From Lachnospiraceae bacterium (lineage in GTDB: Bacteria; Bacillota; Clostridia; Lachnospirales; Lachnospiraceae): 64,000 nt of DNA. This document shows positions 34,307 to 43,436 of this stretch, piece by piece. Where the stretch lies: assembly GCA_902363135.1 (NCBI GenBank), contig CABIZF010000001.1, positions 372,001 to 436,000 of the forward strand, in the 5' to 3' direction. The notes below the pieces were generated by a model. The model worked only from the letters and a program-made list of their open reading frames with translations, ran no database searches and was not told the DNA's origin. The stretch's first letter is position 1; each line of letters starts with the position of its first letter. Position numbers and translations under genes: made by a program.

Positions 34307-34463
34307 CCGAATCAAGCAAGTCCCCTGCTTCAATTGCGCAAAGCAATAAGCAGTGGGTTGGGACTTGCTTGTATCAGGAGTGGTACAAGCCACTCCTGAT
34401 AAGCTGCGAAGCAGCTATTCGGTTATGAGCAAGTAGCGAAGCGGATTGCGAATATCCGCTTTA
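34304..34463. repeat. Dispersed structured repeat, copy B (type 2, full length)
   Basis: The outer stem is TAACCGAAT (34304-34312)/ATTCGGTTA (34417-34425). Inside lie hairpin 1 CAAGCAAGTCCC...GGGACTTGCTTG, hairpin 2 TATCAGGAGTGG/CCACTCCTGATA and hairpin 3 AGCTGC-GAA-GCAGCT. The tail AGCAAGTAGCGAAGCGGATT follows, with an AAGCGGAT/ATCCGCTT stem. From 34464 to 34585 no gene or clear signal is seen. Confidence 0.9.
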
Positions 34464-34585
34464 ACATGGTTACATCTTCGTTACACTTTACGGGAGATTT
34501 GGGGAAAAATCCGGTGATAAACTATTATTATCCCATCAGAAAGCCGATGGCCAGAACTGGTTTGGCTGTCCAGGCTGGGATAGCT

Positions 34586-34774
34586 TGAACGCAGATAAGC
34601 ATTCCCACGCTTCAAGTGCGCGGAGCACTAAGCGGCGGGTGAGGGGGGATGCTTCTGTCAGTGGGAGTTGAAAGCTCCCACTGACAGATCGCGAAGCGAC
34701 TGCGTTCATGAGCAAGTAGTAAAGCTAGGCCCTGTCAGCAGAGCTGCAGGGATGGATTGCGAATATCCGATTTA
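34586..34774. repeat. Dispersed structured repeat, copy C (type 1, full length with long tail)
   Basis: The outer stem is TGAACGCAG/CTGCGTTCA (34700-34708). Inside lie hairpin 1 around ATAAGCATTCCC...GGGGATGCTT, the perfect hairpin 2 GTCAGTGGGAG/CTCCCACTGAC and hairpin 3 TCGC-GAA-GCGA. The tail variant with GTAGTAAAGCTAGGCCCTG and an inner GCAGAGCTGC part ends at 34774. It lies 40 nt before the lipoprotein start, so it can affect its expression. Confidence 0.9.
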
Positions 34775-34813
34775 CGCATGGAAATGAATGAGAACGATAC
34801 AGGAGGGGATTGC

Positions 34814-36403
34814 TTGAAAAAGAATACAATGGTCAAAATAACAGGTATGTTGTGTTGTGTCGGGCTGCTGACGGGCTGTGCGAAGACACCGGAGAGTACG
34901 CTGGTGAAACAGAAGGGCGAAGCAGCAATGGATAAATACAGGGAAGCGGATGATAACAGCGAAACAGGGCAGGAAACAGGGGACGGAAGCAGTAGCGGAA
35001 AAGAAAAAACAGCGGCACTGCGTACCAGGCTAAATGCACCGGAGACTTACCAGGATGAGACAACAGATGAGACCGGAAAGCTGAAAATCTGTACGGATGC
35101 GGCGGTGGAGATCCCGGAAGCGGACAAGGTGCCGACCATTGCTGTCAGCCAGCATCCATTTGACCAGTCCATGATCGACCAGGTGACGGATGGATTTTTC
35201 AAAGGCGCAAAGATGTATGATTACGTGGGGTATGTGCAGTGGACAAAAGCAGACTGGCAGAAAAAGCTGGAGGAGCTGAAGAGCTATCAGGCGCAGGGCA
35301 ATCTGGATCCGTACGGCTACGGGACAGATGAGAATGGAAATTATGTGTATGACCTGAATGGGGAAATAGAAGCGGCCGAGAAGAATATATCCATTGCGCC
35401 GGATCAGGTGGAACCAAAAGAGGTGACACCGCAGTTTGGCCTGGAATATGATTATGGAAATGGAGATACGGGAGTCAACGATGATATGTTCTGGGGACTG
35501 GCGCAGATGGAAGATGGTTCTTATTATACCTGCCAACTGAAACGATATAGTAGTACGCCAATGGAAATAGGAATTGAAAAAATCCCGGATGTCAGCCAGT
35601 TAAAGGAGCGCAACTGGTACTGGCAGGACTGGGCAGACTATGGACCGGAACCTCTTAGTACAGAACAGGATCCGTCGCAGGTTCCATCGGAGGATGAGGT
35701 AATGCAGGCTGCAGTGATCACAAAGGAAGAAGCACAGCAGGAAGCGGAGAAGGTACTCACTTCGATCGGGATAACGGGAGTGGAGGTAAATGCCTGGGAT
35801 TACGCGCTGCAGTATTATGAAGAAAACGGGAGCATGGCAGATGATGAGGTCGGATACAGCCCGAAGCGTCAGACGAATACAGGATATGTTTTTCATTACA
35901 CTCGAGAGATAGATGGAATCCCTGTCACCTATACGATGGATAACGGCGGGGGACTGGAAAGTATGGACAGCGATATGGAAACCTGGTGCTATGAGAAGGT
36001 GGATGTGACTGTTTCAAAAGATGGGATTGAAAAGATCGATCTGATAAACCTGTATGACATTGGCGAGATAAAGACGGAAAATGTAGAACTGCTTCCATTT
36101 GCGGAAATCATGGAGCTGTACGGGAAAATGATGGTGATCCAGAATGCGGATATTATGAATTATGAATTGTCCAGAACGTATCAGATTGACCGGATCGTCT
36201 TTGGGTACGGCCGTATTTACGAACCGGCCTCGGATGCGACAAGCGGGCTTCTGGTTCCAATGTGGAACTTTTTTGGAAGCTTTGTCGCGAGCGATGACCT
36301 CGACGGGGTCGCCTCGACCTATGAGAACGATACGAAATATCAGAGCTATCTGACACTCAATGCAGTGGATGGAAGTGTGATCAATTTGGGGCTTGGATAC
36401 TGA
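34814..36403 (+). CDS. Large lipoprotein of the TCS/ABC cluster
   Basis: About 529 residues from TTG 34814, with AGGAGGGG 5 nt upstream. The N-terminus is a lipoprotein signal, with ITGMLCCVGLLTGC as hydrophobic core and lipobox LLTGC, so it is anchored outside the membrane. The rest is acidic and Trp/Tyr-rich (YVGYVQWTKADWQKKLEELK, WYWQDWADYGPEP) without a known catalytic motif. It resembles Lachnospiraceae lipoproteins of the DUF6034 kind; that name is tentative. The next gene begins 1 nt after its end, so they are co-transcribed. Confidence 0.75.
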   Translation: MKKNTMVKITGMLCCVGLLTGCAKTPESTLVKQKGEAAMDKYREADDNSETGQETGDGSSSGKEKTAALRTRLNAPETYQDETTDETGKLKICTDAAVEIPEADKVPTIAVSQHPFDQSMIDQVTDGFFKGAKMYDYVGYVQWTKADWQKKLEELKSYQAQGNLDPYGYGTDENGNYVYDLNGEIEAAEKNISIAPDQVEPKEVTPQFGLEYDYGNGDTGVNDDMFWGLAQMEDGSYYTCQLKRYSSTPMEIGIEKIPDVSQLKERNWYWQDWADYGPEPLSTEQDPSQVPSEDEVMQAAVITKEEAQQEAEKVLTSIGITGVEVNAWDYALQYYEENGSMADDEVGYSPKRQTNTGYVFHYTREIDGIPVTYTMDNGGGLESMDSDMETWCYEKVDVTVSKDGIEKIDLINLYDIGEIKTENVELLPFAEIMELYGKMMVIQNADIMNYELSRTYQIDRIVFGYGRIYEPASDATSGLLVPMWNFFGSFVASDDLDGVASTYENDTKYQSYLTLNAVDGSVINLGLGY

Positions 36404-37287
36404 TGCAGGTAATTGCGATCGTCCGCTATAATTTCCGTGGCTTCTGGAAGAATCCAAAGAGTATTCTGACGCTTCTGCTCGGATTTGTATTATGTTATCT
36501 TCTGAGTACGCGGGTCATGGAGGTCATAGAGACCTATCATACGCCGGTTCAGGTCGCAGAACCCTTCCTCTGGACATTTGGGGATGCCGGGGCGATCTTG
36601 CTCAGTTCGGTGTTACTGCTGCTTCTGTTCTCGGATTTGCCAAAGCTTGGCAGCATGACACCGTATTATCTGTACCGGACGACGAGACGGGTCTGGTTGA
36701 TGGGGCAGTTTGTGTATGTCATCTGCGTGTCGATGCTTTATACGGCATTTCTGTTTCTGACGACGGTACTGCTTTGCATGAAAATGAGCTATGTCGGAAA
36801 TGTGTGGAGCGAGACGGCGGCAATGTTGGCGTATTCCAAACTTGGGAAAGATCTGAGTGTGCCGTCGACCGTGAAAGTGATGGAGAGCATTACGCCGTAT
36901 GGCTGTGTGCTGCAGGTCCTGTTGCTGCTGTTCCTCTATATCCTCTGCCTGAGCTTCCTGATCCTTGCAGGCAATCTGCTCTTTTCTGGCAACCGTGGGA
37001 TTGTGTTGGGTCTTCTCTACAGTATGTATGGTGTGCTGCTTGATCCGAGGGTGCTCGGCGCGATTCTGCATAAGGAAGAATATGAAATGTATCAGATCAA
37101 CATTCTGATCGGCTGGGTCAGCCCATTGAGCCACGTTACCTATGCAAAGCACAACTTCGGCTATGACCGGCTCCCGACGGTCGGGCAGTCATGCCTGCTG
37201 TTTACCGGGATAGTGCTTGTGCTGTCAGTGATTTGTATGCGGGCAATGCGAAGATACAGCTTTCGGTTTCTGGGGGAGCGGAGCTGA
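36403..37287 (+). CDS. Membrane protein, ABC-2-like permease 1
   Basis: 294 residues with about six hydrophobic spans (SILTLLLGFVLCYLLSTRV, AILLSSVLLLLLFSDLPKL, VLQVLLLLFLYILCLSFLIL, LFTGIVLVLSVICMRAM). The arrangement matches ABC-2-type permease subunits, which pair with an ATPase such as 38066. The overlap with the lipoprotein stop indicates translational coupling. The substrate is unknown. Confidence 0.7.
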   Translation: MQVIAIVRYNFRGFWKNPKSILTLLLGFVLCYLLSTRVMEVIETYHTPVQVAEPFLWTFGDAGAILLSSVLLLLLFSDLPKLGSMTPYYLYRTTRRVWLMGQFVYVICVSMLYTAFLFLTTVLLCMKMSYVGNVWSETAAMLAYSKLGKDLSVPSTVKVMESITPYGCVLQVLLLLFLYILCLSFLILAGNLLFSGNRGIVLGLLYSMYGVLLDPRVLGAILHKEEYEMYQINILIGWVSPLSHVTYAKHNFGYDRLPTVGQSCLLFTGIVLVLSVICMRAMRRYSFRFLGERS

Positions 37288-37319
37288 TAACACAACAAAT
37301 GACAGACAGGAGAAAAGAG

Positions 37320-38042
37320 ATGGAATCAGAATGGAGACGTATGTCCACGGGGCTGGGCTTCTGGCTTTCCGTGGCGCTCTGTGTGGCGGGGTTGCTTGCC
37401 GGGATCACGTGGCCGTCAGGGGTACAGCCGTCCGGCACATTTTTTACAATGGTGCAGAAGGCCTTCTGCGCAAAGCCGGTCTGCTATCTGTTGCCGGTCA
37501 TCGCTGTTCTGCCGTGGAGCGATTCCTTCCTGCGGGAATGGAAGAGCGGATATCTGAAAGCTGTGCTGCCTAGGATTGGCAGGCGGGCTTATGTGGAAAT
37601 AAAAATTCTGACAGTAGCTGGCGGTGGGATTCTGGCTGTGTGGCTGGCGGCGATAGTGGTAACCTTTGGAAGCTTTCTTGTGTGCTTTCCACAGGAGAAG
37701 GCAGGAGGCATTGCGGCAGAGCCTGTCCAAATGCTTGCCGCTACAGTATTGCGCTGCAGCCTGGTCGGGGCTTCCTTTGCCTCACTTGGAGGAATTTGCG
37801 GGATTTTGGGCGGCTCTGCAGATATGGCCTTTGGCATTCCGCTTGTAGTCTACTATTTCTGCATGATCCTGAAGGAACGTTACTTTCCGGATGCACTCTG
37901 GCTCTATCCGCCACAGTGGATTTCCGGGGCAGCCAGGTGGGGAGAACGTGGGGAAGGTCTGTGGCTCTTTCTTTTACTGATGCTCGCTGTATTGATGGGA
38001 GGGCATGCGGCAATGATATATGGAAAAATTGAAGCGGGATAA
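37320..38042 (+). CDS. Membrane protein, ABC-2-like permease 2
   Basis: 240 residues from ATG 37320, with AGGAG 7 nt upstream; the frame is open from 37191 but would overlap permease 1. About six membrane spans (GFWLSVALCVAGLLAGITW, GGGILAVWLAAIVVTFGSFL, LWLFLLLMLAVLMGGHAAMI). It probably forms the second half of the transporter channel with 36403. Confidence 0.7.
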   Translation: MESEWRRMSTGLGFWLSVALCVAGLLAGITWPSGVQPSGTFFTMVQKAFCAKPVCYLLPVIAVLPWSDSFLREWKSGYLKAVLPRIGRRAYVEIKILTVAGGGILAVWLAAIVVTFGSFLVCFPQEKAGGIAAEPVQMLAATVLRCSLVGASFASLGGICGILGGSADMAFGIPLVVYYFCMILKERYFPDALWLYPPQWISGAARWGERGEGLWLFLLLMLAVLMGGHAAMIYGKIEAG

Positions 38043-38065
38043 TAATAACCGGAGGGAATGTCTGG

Positions 38066-38740
38066 ATGAAAGAAAAGAGACTGCACGACGATAAGATAGA
38101 GCTTATCCACGTCACGAAAAAATTTGGTCAGGAGCTGGTATTAAAGGAAGTGAACCTGACTTTAGAGCAGGGGAGGGTGTATGGGATTGTTGGAAATAAT
38201 GGTTCCGGAAAGACAGTCCTGATGAAATGCATCTGCGGTTTTCTGATTCCGACGACGGGACTGATCCAGGTGTTCGGCAGCAGCATTGGGCAGGATGTGG
38301 ATTTTCCAGAGAGCCTTGGCGTGATCATCGAGACACCGGGATTTCTCACAAACCTGACCGGGCGGAAGAATCTGGAAATTCTGGCTGGCATGCGGCGGAA
38401 AATCGGTCCGGCAGAGGTTCTGCAAGTACTGGAAAAGGTCGGGTTGGATCCGGCGCTGAAAAAGCCGGTGGCAAATTATTCGCTTGGCATGCGTCAGCGG
38501 CTTGGGATCGCTCAGGCAATCATGGAAGATCCAAAACTCCTGATTCTGGATGAACCGTTTAACGGCTTGGACAAGCATGGGGTTGGGGAGATCCGAAAGC
38601 TTTTGCTTGAATTGAAGGAGGAAGGAAAGACGATCCTGCTGGCAAGTCATAATGAAGAAGATATCCGCATCCTGTGCGATGAGGTATATGAAATGGACGG
38701 AGGTGTACTTCGGAAATGCGAAGACGAGATCAGAAAGTGA
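38066..38740 (+). CDS. ABC transporter ATP-binding protein
   Basis: 224 residues. Walker A GNNGSGKT, the signature YSLGMRQRLG, Walker B LLILDEPFNG and the H-loop LASHN are all intact. It energises the two permeases upstream. Its end overlaps the next gene by 25 nt. Transporters of this type next to a two-component system often export, or give tolerance to, membrane-active peptides; that is an inference. Confidence 0.92.
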   Translation: MKEKRLHDDKIELIHVTKKFGQELVLKEVNLTLEQGRVYGIVGNNGSGKTVLMKCICGFLIPTTGLIQVFGSSIGQDVDFPESLGVIIETPGFLTNLTGRKNLEILAGMRRKIGPAEVLQVLEKVGLDPALKKPVANYSLGMRQRLGIAQAIMEDPKLLILDEPFNGLDKHGVGEIRKLLLELKEEGKTILLASHNEEDIRILCDEVYEMDGGVLRKCEDEIRK

Positions 38741-40740
38741 TTGCGGCGGTGCTTCTGGTATTGCTTGCCGGAATTGAGAGCATAGGGGGTGGTGCACATG
38801 GTATGTCGTCTTATGCAGCGGAGTCGGAAACAAATGTATCTGTAAACTCTATGCCCATAGCAGGTGATGAGCTCGCAGATGCCCCAAATAGCCGGACAGA
38901 AATACTGCCAGAGGGAACTGTGCCGGAAGAAGAGCGATCAGACTTGCAGGGAAGCGCTTCGGATGTGCATGATGTAAATATAGAAGAAACATTTTCAACG
39001 GACTTGGAGCCGGGACTTACGATTACCTTGATTGAGACTGAGCCAGATCCCATGGCAGAAGGGTGTGGCGGCGCCGGAGAGGCGTCTGCTGCTTTAAACG
39101 GGGCGGTGTCAGGCGAGGATACAAAGGAGAAGCAAAGCACGACAGTAGCCGATGGCGAAGCTAGTGTTGAACAGACAGAAGGTCTGGAAAGTGAGTTATC
39201 CACCGAGTGTACAGAACCGGCTACGGAAGCACCTGTCAGTGAGAAGGTACATCTCGGCATCGACAACCGTCATCGCTATGAAGGAATGGAGCAGTCGTTT
39301 GCAGATGGCTATCAGCCGGAAATACGGGATGGCAAGCTATATCTTACCGTTCCGTTTACCGCCAGCGGTGCATTGCAGAATGAGTGTCTGACGGTTGATC
39401 TCATTTTTGCGGAAAAGGAAAATGCACCATTTGTCTTTAATAATTATCAAAAGGACGTGAAACTTCATTCTTATCGGTTGCTGGATGGAATTATGACGCC
39501 GCAGGGAACGGATACAAAGGGGACATCCGGAAACAACCTGACCGCAACAGAAGTGCCGGGCGGCATTGCAAACCAGGACGGAATCGCATCACCTGCCGAC
39601 CAGCAGGATGCCTACTGCTATACTTGTGAGGTGCCACTACAGGAAAACGCAACGCCCGGTCAATACTCCGTAACGGTGAGGGCATGGGGGTATACAATGG
39701 ATGGTGAGCGGGTAAATCTGGATTGTCAGATTTTTGTCCGCGTTCCGGAGCCAGAACCGGTTGCGGGTTCAAAGGACAACGGTTCCGGTGGAGGTGCCGG
39801 AGGAGGCGGGGGTTACTCGGGCGGGGAAAGTGGTGAAGCTGCTGAGGAAATTTTACATCAGCCAAAGCTTCTGCTGGAGACGTGCAGCCTTTCCGATGTG
39901 TCGCTTAAAGCAGGGGCGGAAGAGCCGATGAAGGTACAGTTCCGCAATCGCAGTGAAACACAGACAATCTACAACCTGAAGGTAACCGCTTCCACAGATA
40001 CCAAGGCGGTGCAGCCGCTGCGCAATTCGTGGTATTTTTCCAGCATCGCGCCTGGTGAGACGGTTGCAATTGAGGATGGAGTAAAGGTGGCAATGGCGAC
40101 AGAGGATACAAGTGCAGTGCTGAGCTTTGATTTTGAATATGAGGATAAAAAGGGGACGGCAGTATCCGGAAAAGAGAGCGTGCCGTTGCTGATTGGTCAG
40201 CCAACAGAGGTGGAGCTGCACAATGCTGCTTTTCCGGCAGTGCTTTATGCAACAGATACACAGGAGTTTTCTATCCAGGCATTGAATCTGAGCCGGGTTC
40301 CGGTTTACAACGTGCGTATAAAACTCTCAGGAACAGGCCTGTTTCCGACGGAGGACGTTTTTATTGGAAACATGGACGCAGGAACAGAAGGAAACGGAGC
40401 CATGCAGGTCTATGTCGGTACCAAGACCATGCAGGCGATCGGGGATGATTCCGGGACAGAAGATGTGGAAAAATACGGGCCGGTAAATGGGACGATTACC
40501 CTGCAGTATGAGGATGCGTCCGGAGAGACACATACGCAGACTGAGACATTTCAGAGTGAAATCAAAAAGCCGAAAGTGCTCTCACTGGAAGCGGACGATA
40601 CACAGGAGACAAATGAGTGGTGGATTTCCATATTTGCAGCGGTTGGAGCCGGGATGCTTTTGGTTATTGTGGTGCTGGCGCTTAGGCTACGTAAGAAAAG
40701 TGCGCTGCTGCATGATACGAGATATCATGAACGCAGATAA
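38716..40740 (+). CDS. Exported, C-terminally anchored surface protein
   Basis: 674 residues. The signal peptide is KVIAAVLLVLLAGIESIGGG with a cleavage region near SSYAAES. An acidic Thr/Ser/Glu-rich linker follows (to about residue 180), then two or more beta-sandwich-like regions separated by a Gly-rich stretch (GGGAGGGGGYSGGE). The second half resembles the NEW3/COG1361 type of repeats (LKAGAEEPMKVQFRN, VYNVRIKLSGTG). A C-terminal membrane span (ISIFAAVGAGMLLVIVVLAL) is followed by RLRKK. Its last residues (HERR) come from repeat copy D. Confidence 0.75.
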   Translation: MRRRDQKVIAAVLLVLLAGIESIGGGAHGMSSYAAESETNVSVNSMPIAGDELADAPNSRTEILPEGTVPEEERSDLQGSASDVHDVNIEETFSTDLEPGLTITLIETEPDPMAEGCGGAGEASAALNGAVSGEDTKEKQSTTVADGEASVEQTEGLESELSTECTEPATEAPVSEKVHLGIDNRHRYEGMEQSFADGYQPEIRDGKLYLTVPFTASGALQNECLTVDLIFAEKENAPFVFNNYQKDVKLHSYRLLDGIMTPQGTDTKGTSGNNLTATEVPGGIANQDGIASPADQQDAYCYTCEVPLQENATPGQYSVTVRAWGYTMDGERVNLDCQIFVRVPEPEPVAGSKDNGSGGGAGGGGGYSGGESGEAAEEILHQPKLLLETCSLSDVSLKAGAEEPMKVQFRNRSETQTIYNLKVTASTDTKAVQPLRNSWYFSSIAPGETVAIEDGVKVAMATEDTSAVLSFDFEYEDKKGTAVSGKESVPLLIGQPTEVELHNAAFPAVLYATDTQEFSIQALNLSRVPVYNVRIKLSGTGLFPTEDVFIGNMDAGTEGNGAMQVYVGTKTMQAIGDDSGTEDVEKYGPVNGTITLQYEDASGETHTQTETFQSEIKKPKVLSLEADDTQETNEWWISIFAAVGAGMLLVIVVLALRLRKKSALLHDTRYHERR

Positions 40741-40887
40741 GCATTCCCCCGCTTCAAGTGCGCGGAGCACTAAGCGGCGGGTGAGGGGGATGCTTATGTC
40801 AGTGGGAGTTGAAAGCTCCCACTGACAGATCGCGAAGCGACTGCGTTCATGAGCAAGTAGCGAAGCGGATTGCGAATGTCCGCTTTA
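40728..40887. repeat. Dispersed structured repeat, copy D (type 1, full length)
   Basis: Same organisation as copy C: outer arms TGAACGCAG and CTGCGTTCA, hairpin 1 ATAAGCAT...ATGCTTAT, hairpin 2 GTCAGTGGGAG/CTCCCACTGAC and hairpin 3 TCGC-GAA-GCGA. The tail is the short AAGTAGCGAAGCGGATTGCG form ending GTCCGCTTTA. It supplies the stop codon of the surface protein gene. Confidence 0.92.
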
Positions 40888-40933
40888 CACACGTTAGATA
40901 GCAACAGGATCATTTTCCTGGAAAGGAGCCTTC

Positions 40934-41608
40934 ATGAAAAAGAAACGAACACTCCCTGATCGGATTGTACTGCTGGCGTCTCTTTTTCTGTTTGGGGCGC
41001 TGCTTTGGTTTTCTTTTTCTGTTCTGGATGGATGGGAAAAAGGGAAAAAAGAGTGTCAGGAGATTGTTACGTTGAATCCGGCTCAGATAGATGAGCAGCT
41101 GTTTACTGATCTGGGAAAATTTCCGGGTATATTATCTGCAACTCCATTGATCGAACTTGATGCGCAGCTGAAGGTGGATGACTGCATCATTGATACAAAG
41201 CTTACCGGTATCGACCTTAATCGGCTTTCGATGCAAGTACAGGCAGCAGAAGATACGGCGCTTGGGTCTGAACTGGTATTGTTGCTCGGAGCAGACAGCC
41301 TCAAAGCTATGACGGACCGTAATGGGCAGACGCTTTCCGAAAAAAAGCAGAAAGAAATCCTGGAGCAGTTTGCAGATTTAGACTGGCAGTACCGCTTGGT
41401 GTCATCACAGGATACAGCAATATTTAGCCCCTGTAAAGTAGCGGCTGTTTTGTCAAAACCGTCTGAACGCATATTTTTCCCTTTCTTGCAGGCACAGACC
41501 TTGTTAAAAACAAGGGGAAGCGGAGAGAAAACGGAAGTGACAGGGTTACTTTTACAGGTGAGAGGAGAAAAGAACATGCAGAGAATTCTGAGTGCACTAC
41601 ACCAGTAA
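40934..41608 (+). CDS. Membrane-anchored extracellular protein, MacB/FtsX-domain-like
   Basis: 224 residues. One N-terminal membrane span (RIVLLASLFLFGALLWFSFS) is followed by an extracellular domain (KFPGILSATPLIELDAQLKV, KLTGIDLNRL). The pattern recalls the extracytoplasmic domain of MacB/FtsX permeases, but the remaining membrane spans are absent. It may be a stand-alone partner of the ABC system upstream or a truncated permease. AAAGGAG precedes the ATG. Confidence 0.55.
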   Translation: MKKKRTLPDRIVLLASLFLFGALLWFSFSVLDGWEKGKKECQEIVTLNPAQIDEQLFTDLGKFPGILSATPLIELDAQLKVDDCIIDTKLTGIDLNRLSMQVQAAEDTALGSELVLLLGADSLKAMTDRNGQTLSEKKQKEILEQFADLDWQYRLVSSQDTAIFSPCKVAAVLSKPSERIFFPFLQAQTLLKTRGSGEKTEVTGLLLQVRGEKNMQRILSALHQ

Positions 41609-41635
41609 GTATTCACTCAGTTTGCTTACAACTAC

Positions 41636-41664
41636 ATGACAACTATATAGAACGATGCTATAAT
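41636..41664 (+). promoter_or_regulatory. Promoter of the Fic gene
   Basis: ATGACA (41636-41641), 17 nt, TATAAT (41659-41664), 33 nt before the ATG. Confidence 0.65.
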
Positions 41665-41697
41665 GTAGAAACAAGATGAAAAAGAGGTGTATATACA

Positions 41698-42366
41698 ATG
41701 TCAAAATTTGAGGATAGATTTCATCTGACACCCGAACAGAGTTTGTTTCTGGCAAAGAAGAAATGGGATGAGAATGTATACTGTGGGATGAAAATGGAAA
41801 ACAGGGCAGTTACATTTCCGCAGACGCAGACGATATTAAATGGTGTAAATGTACCTAATGTACAGCTTGATGATATTCAGGCAATATTAAATATGCGTGA
41901 TGCGTGGAAATTCCTGTTGGGTACAGTAAATGAAGAAGTTACATTTGAATATTGGTGTAAATTAAATGAATATATAGCCAGAAATGAAGCTCTTGAGTGG
42001 GGAAAACTACGTACTGGAATTGTGGGGATTTCAGGAACGGATTATGAACCTCCGATTCCAAATAAGGAAAAAACAATAGAAGAATTAAAAAGTATTTTAT
42101 CTACATCAAATGCTTCCGCAACAGATAAAGCATTGGAAGCTTTTGTATGGGGAACAAGAGGTCAGTTCTTCTGGGATGGAAATAAACGTACCAGTTTAAT
42201 GCTTGCAAATAAGATTCTGGTTTCTTCTGGTTCTGGTATTATGACAATTACAGATAAATATATGGAACAGTTTAATACAATATTGCTGAATTACTATAAT
42301 ACTGGTAAGAGCGAAGAACTGAAACAATTTTTATATGAAAATGCAATACAGGGCATGACAATTTGA
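41698..42366 (+). CDS. Fic-family protein with Gln in place of the catalytic His
   Basis: 222 residues. The Fic core is seen in RGQFFWDGNKRTSLMLAN. The usual H-P-F-x-(D/E)-G-N-x-R motif here has Gln156 where the catalytic His stands, while D-G-N and Arg remain. Upstream, FPQTQTILNG lies where the adenylylation-inhibiting helix is found in related Fic proteins. Fic enzymes transfer AMP or other phosphate-linked groups to proteins. Without His, this one may be inactive, bind nucleotide only, or use another chemistry. It has its own promoter and stands alone; no antitoxin gene is adjacent. Its DNA is AT-rich compared with neighbours, which suggests transfer. Confidence 0.82.
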   Translation: MSKFEDRFHLTPEQSLFLAKKKWDENVYCGMKMENRAVTFPQTQTILNGVNVPNVQLDDIQAILNMRDAWKFLLGTVNEEVTFEYWCKLNEYIARNEALEWGKLRTGIVGISGTDYEPPIPNKEKTIEELKSILSTSNASATDKALEAFVWGTRGQFFWDGNKRTSLMLANKILVSSGSGIMTITDKYMEQFNTILLNYYNTGKSEELKQFLYENAIQGMTI

Positions 42367-42574
42367 ACAGCGATTCTTCTCAATAAAAATGCAGTTTTGT
42401 TTTATTTACTTTCTTAAAAACACATTTCGATTACCCTTGGTTAAACTTCTAATGTTGCCTGCCCTTAAAATTTACTTTAATTTCACATTATAAGGTATCT
42501 GATTTTACGAAGAGATAATATAATACTAAACTGATCGCAAAAATAGATTAATAACCGGGAAAGGCAGAGAACAT

Positions 42575-43417
42575 ATGAAGGTAGGAAAATCCAATATTGA
42601 TTTTAATGAGAAAAAAGGCTTTATCTGTGATATGGACGGTGTTATTTATCATGGAAATCAGATACTGCCAGGCGTGCCGGAATTTATTCAATGGTTACAT
42701 GATGAAAAGAAAGAATATCTGTTTCTGACAAACAATAGTGGCTATACACCGCGGGAATTGAACCAGAAGCTGGCCAGGATGGGGCTTGATGTTCCGGAAG
42801 AACACTTTTATACGAGTGCATTAGCAACGGCTGCATTTTTAAAAGAACAGGCTGCAGGCTGTTCCGCATTTGTGATTGGAGAAGCGGGTCTGTTAAATGC
42901 TCTTTATGATGCCGGAATCACAATGAATGATGTAAATCCGGACTATGTCATTGTGGGAGAGGGCCGTTCCTATTCACTGGATACACTGACGCAGGCAACA
43001 AATCTGGTTTTAAAAGGAGCTAAGCTGATCGGCGCGAATTCAGATGTCTCCGGACCGATTGAGAATGGAATTGCTCCTGCCTGTCGGGCATTGATTGCGC
43101 CGATAGAAATGGCTACCGGTACAAAGGCATATTTTTGCGGAAAGCCAAATCCGTTGATGATGCGGACCGGATTAAACATGCTTGGATGTCACTCGGCAGA
43201 GGCAATCATGGTGGGAGACAGAATGGATACCGATGTGATTTCCGGGATGGAGAGTGGTATGTCTACCGTGCTGGTTCTTTCCGGCTGTTCAACGAAGGAT
43301 ACACTTAAAATGTATGCATATCGTCCGACTATGGTTTTAAATGGGGTCGGGGATATCGCTGCGATGGCAAAGTCAGGTAAAACGTTCGCGGCCGTTGAGA
43401 AAAAGGCTGTAAAGTAA
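42575..43417 (+). CDS. HAD-IIA family phosphatase (NagD-like)
   Basis: 280 residues. HAD motif 1 is CDMDGVIYHGN, motif 2 FLTNNSG, motif 3 CGKPNPLM, and motif 4 MVGDRMDTDV. The cap position and length fit HAD-IIA sugar or nucleotide phosphatases of the NagD group. It is cytoplasmic. The 208-nt AT-rich gap before it (42367-42574) holds no gene; a TATAAT-like box near 42520 may be its promoter. Confidence 0.9.
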   Translation: MKVGKSNIDFNEKKGFICDMDGVIYHGNQILPGVPEFIQWLHDEKKEYLFLTNNSGYTPRELNQKLARMGLDVPEEHFYTSALATAAFLKEQAAGCSAFVIGEAGLLNALYDAGITMNDVNPDYVIVGEGRSYSLDTLTQATNLVLKGAKLIGANSDVSGPIENGIAPACRALIAPIEMATGTKAYFCGKPNPLMMRTGLNMLGCHSAEAIMVGDRMDTDVISGMESGMSTVLVLSGCSTKDTLKMYAYRPTMVLNGVGDIAAMAKSGKTFAAVEKKAVK

Positions 43418-43436
43418 AAAGCGCAGACACATCTGA

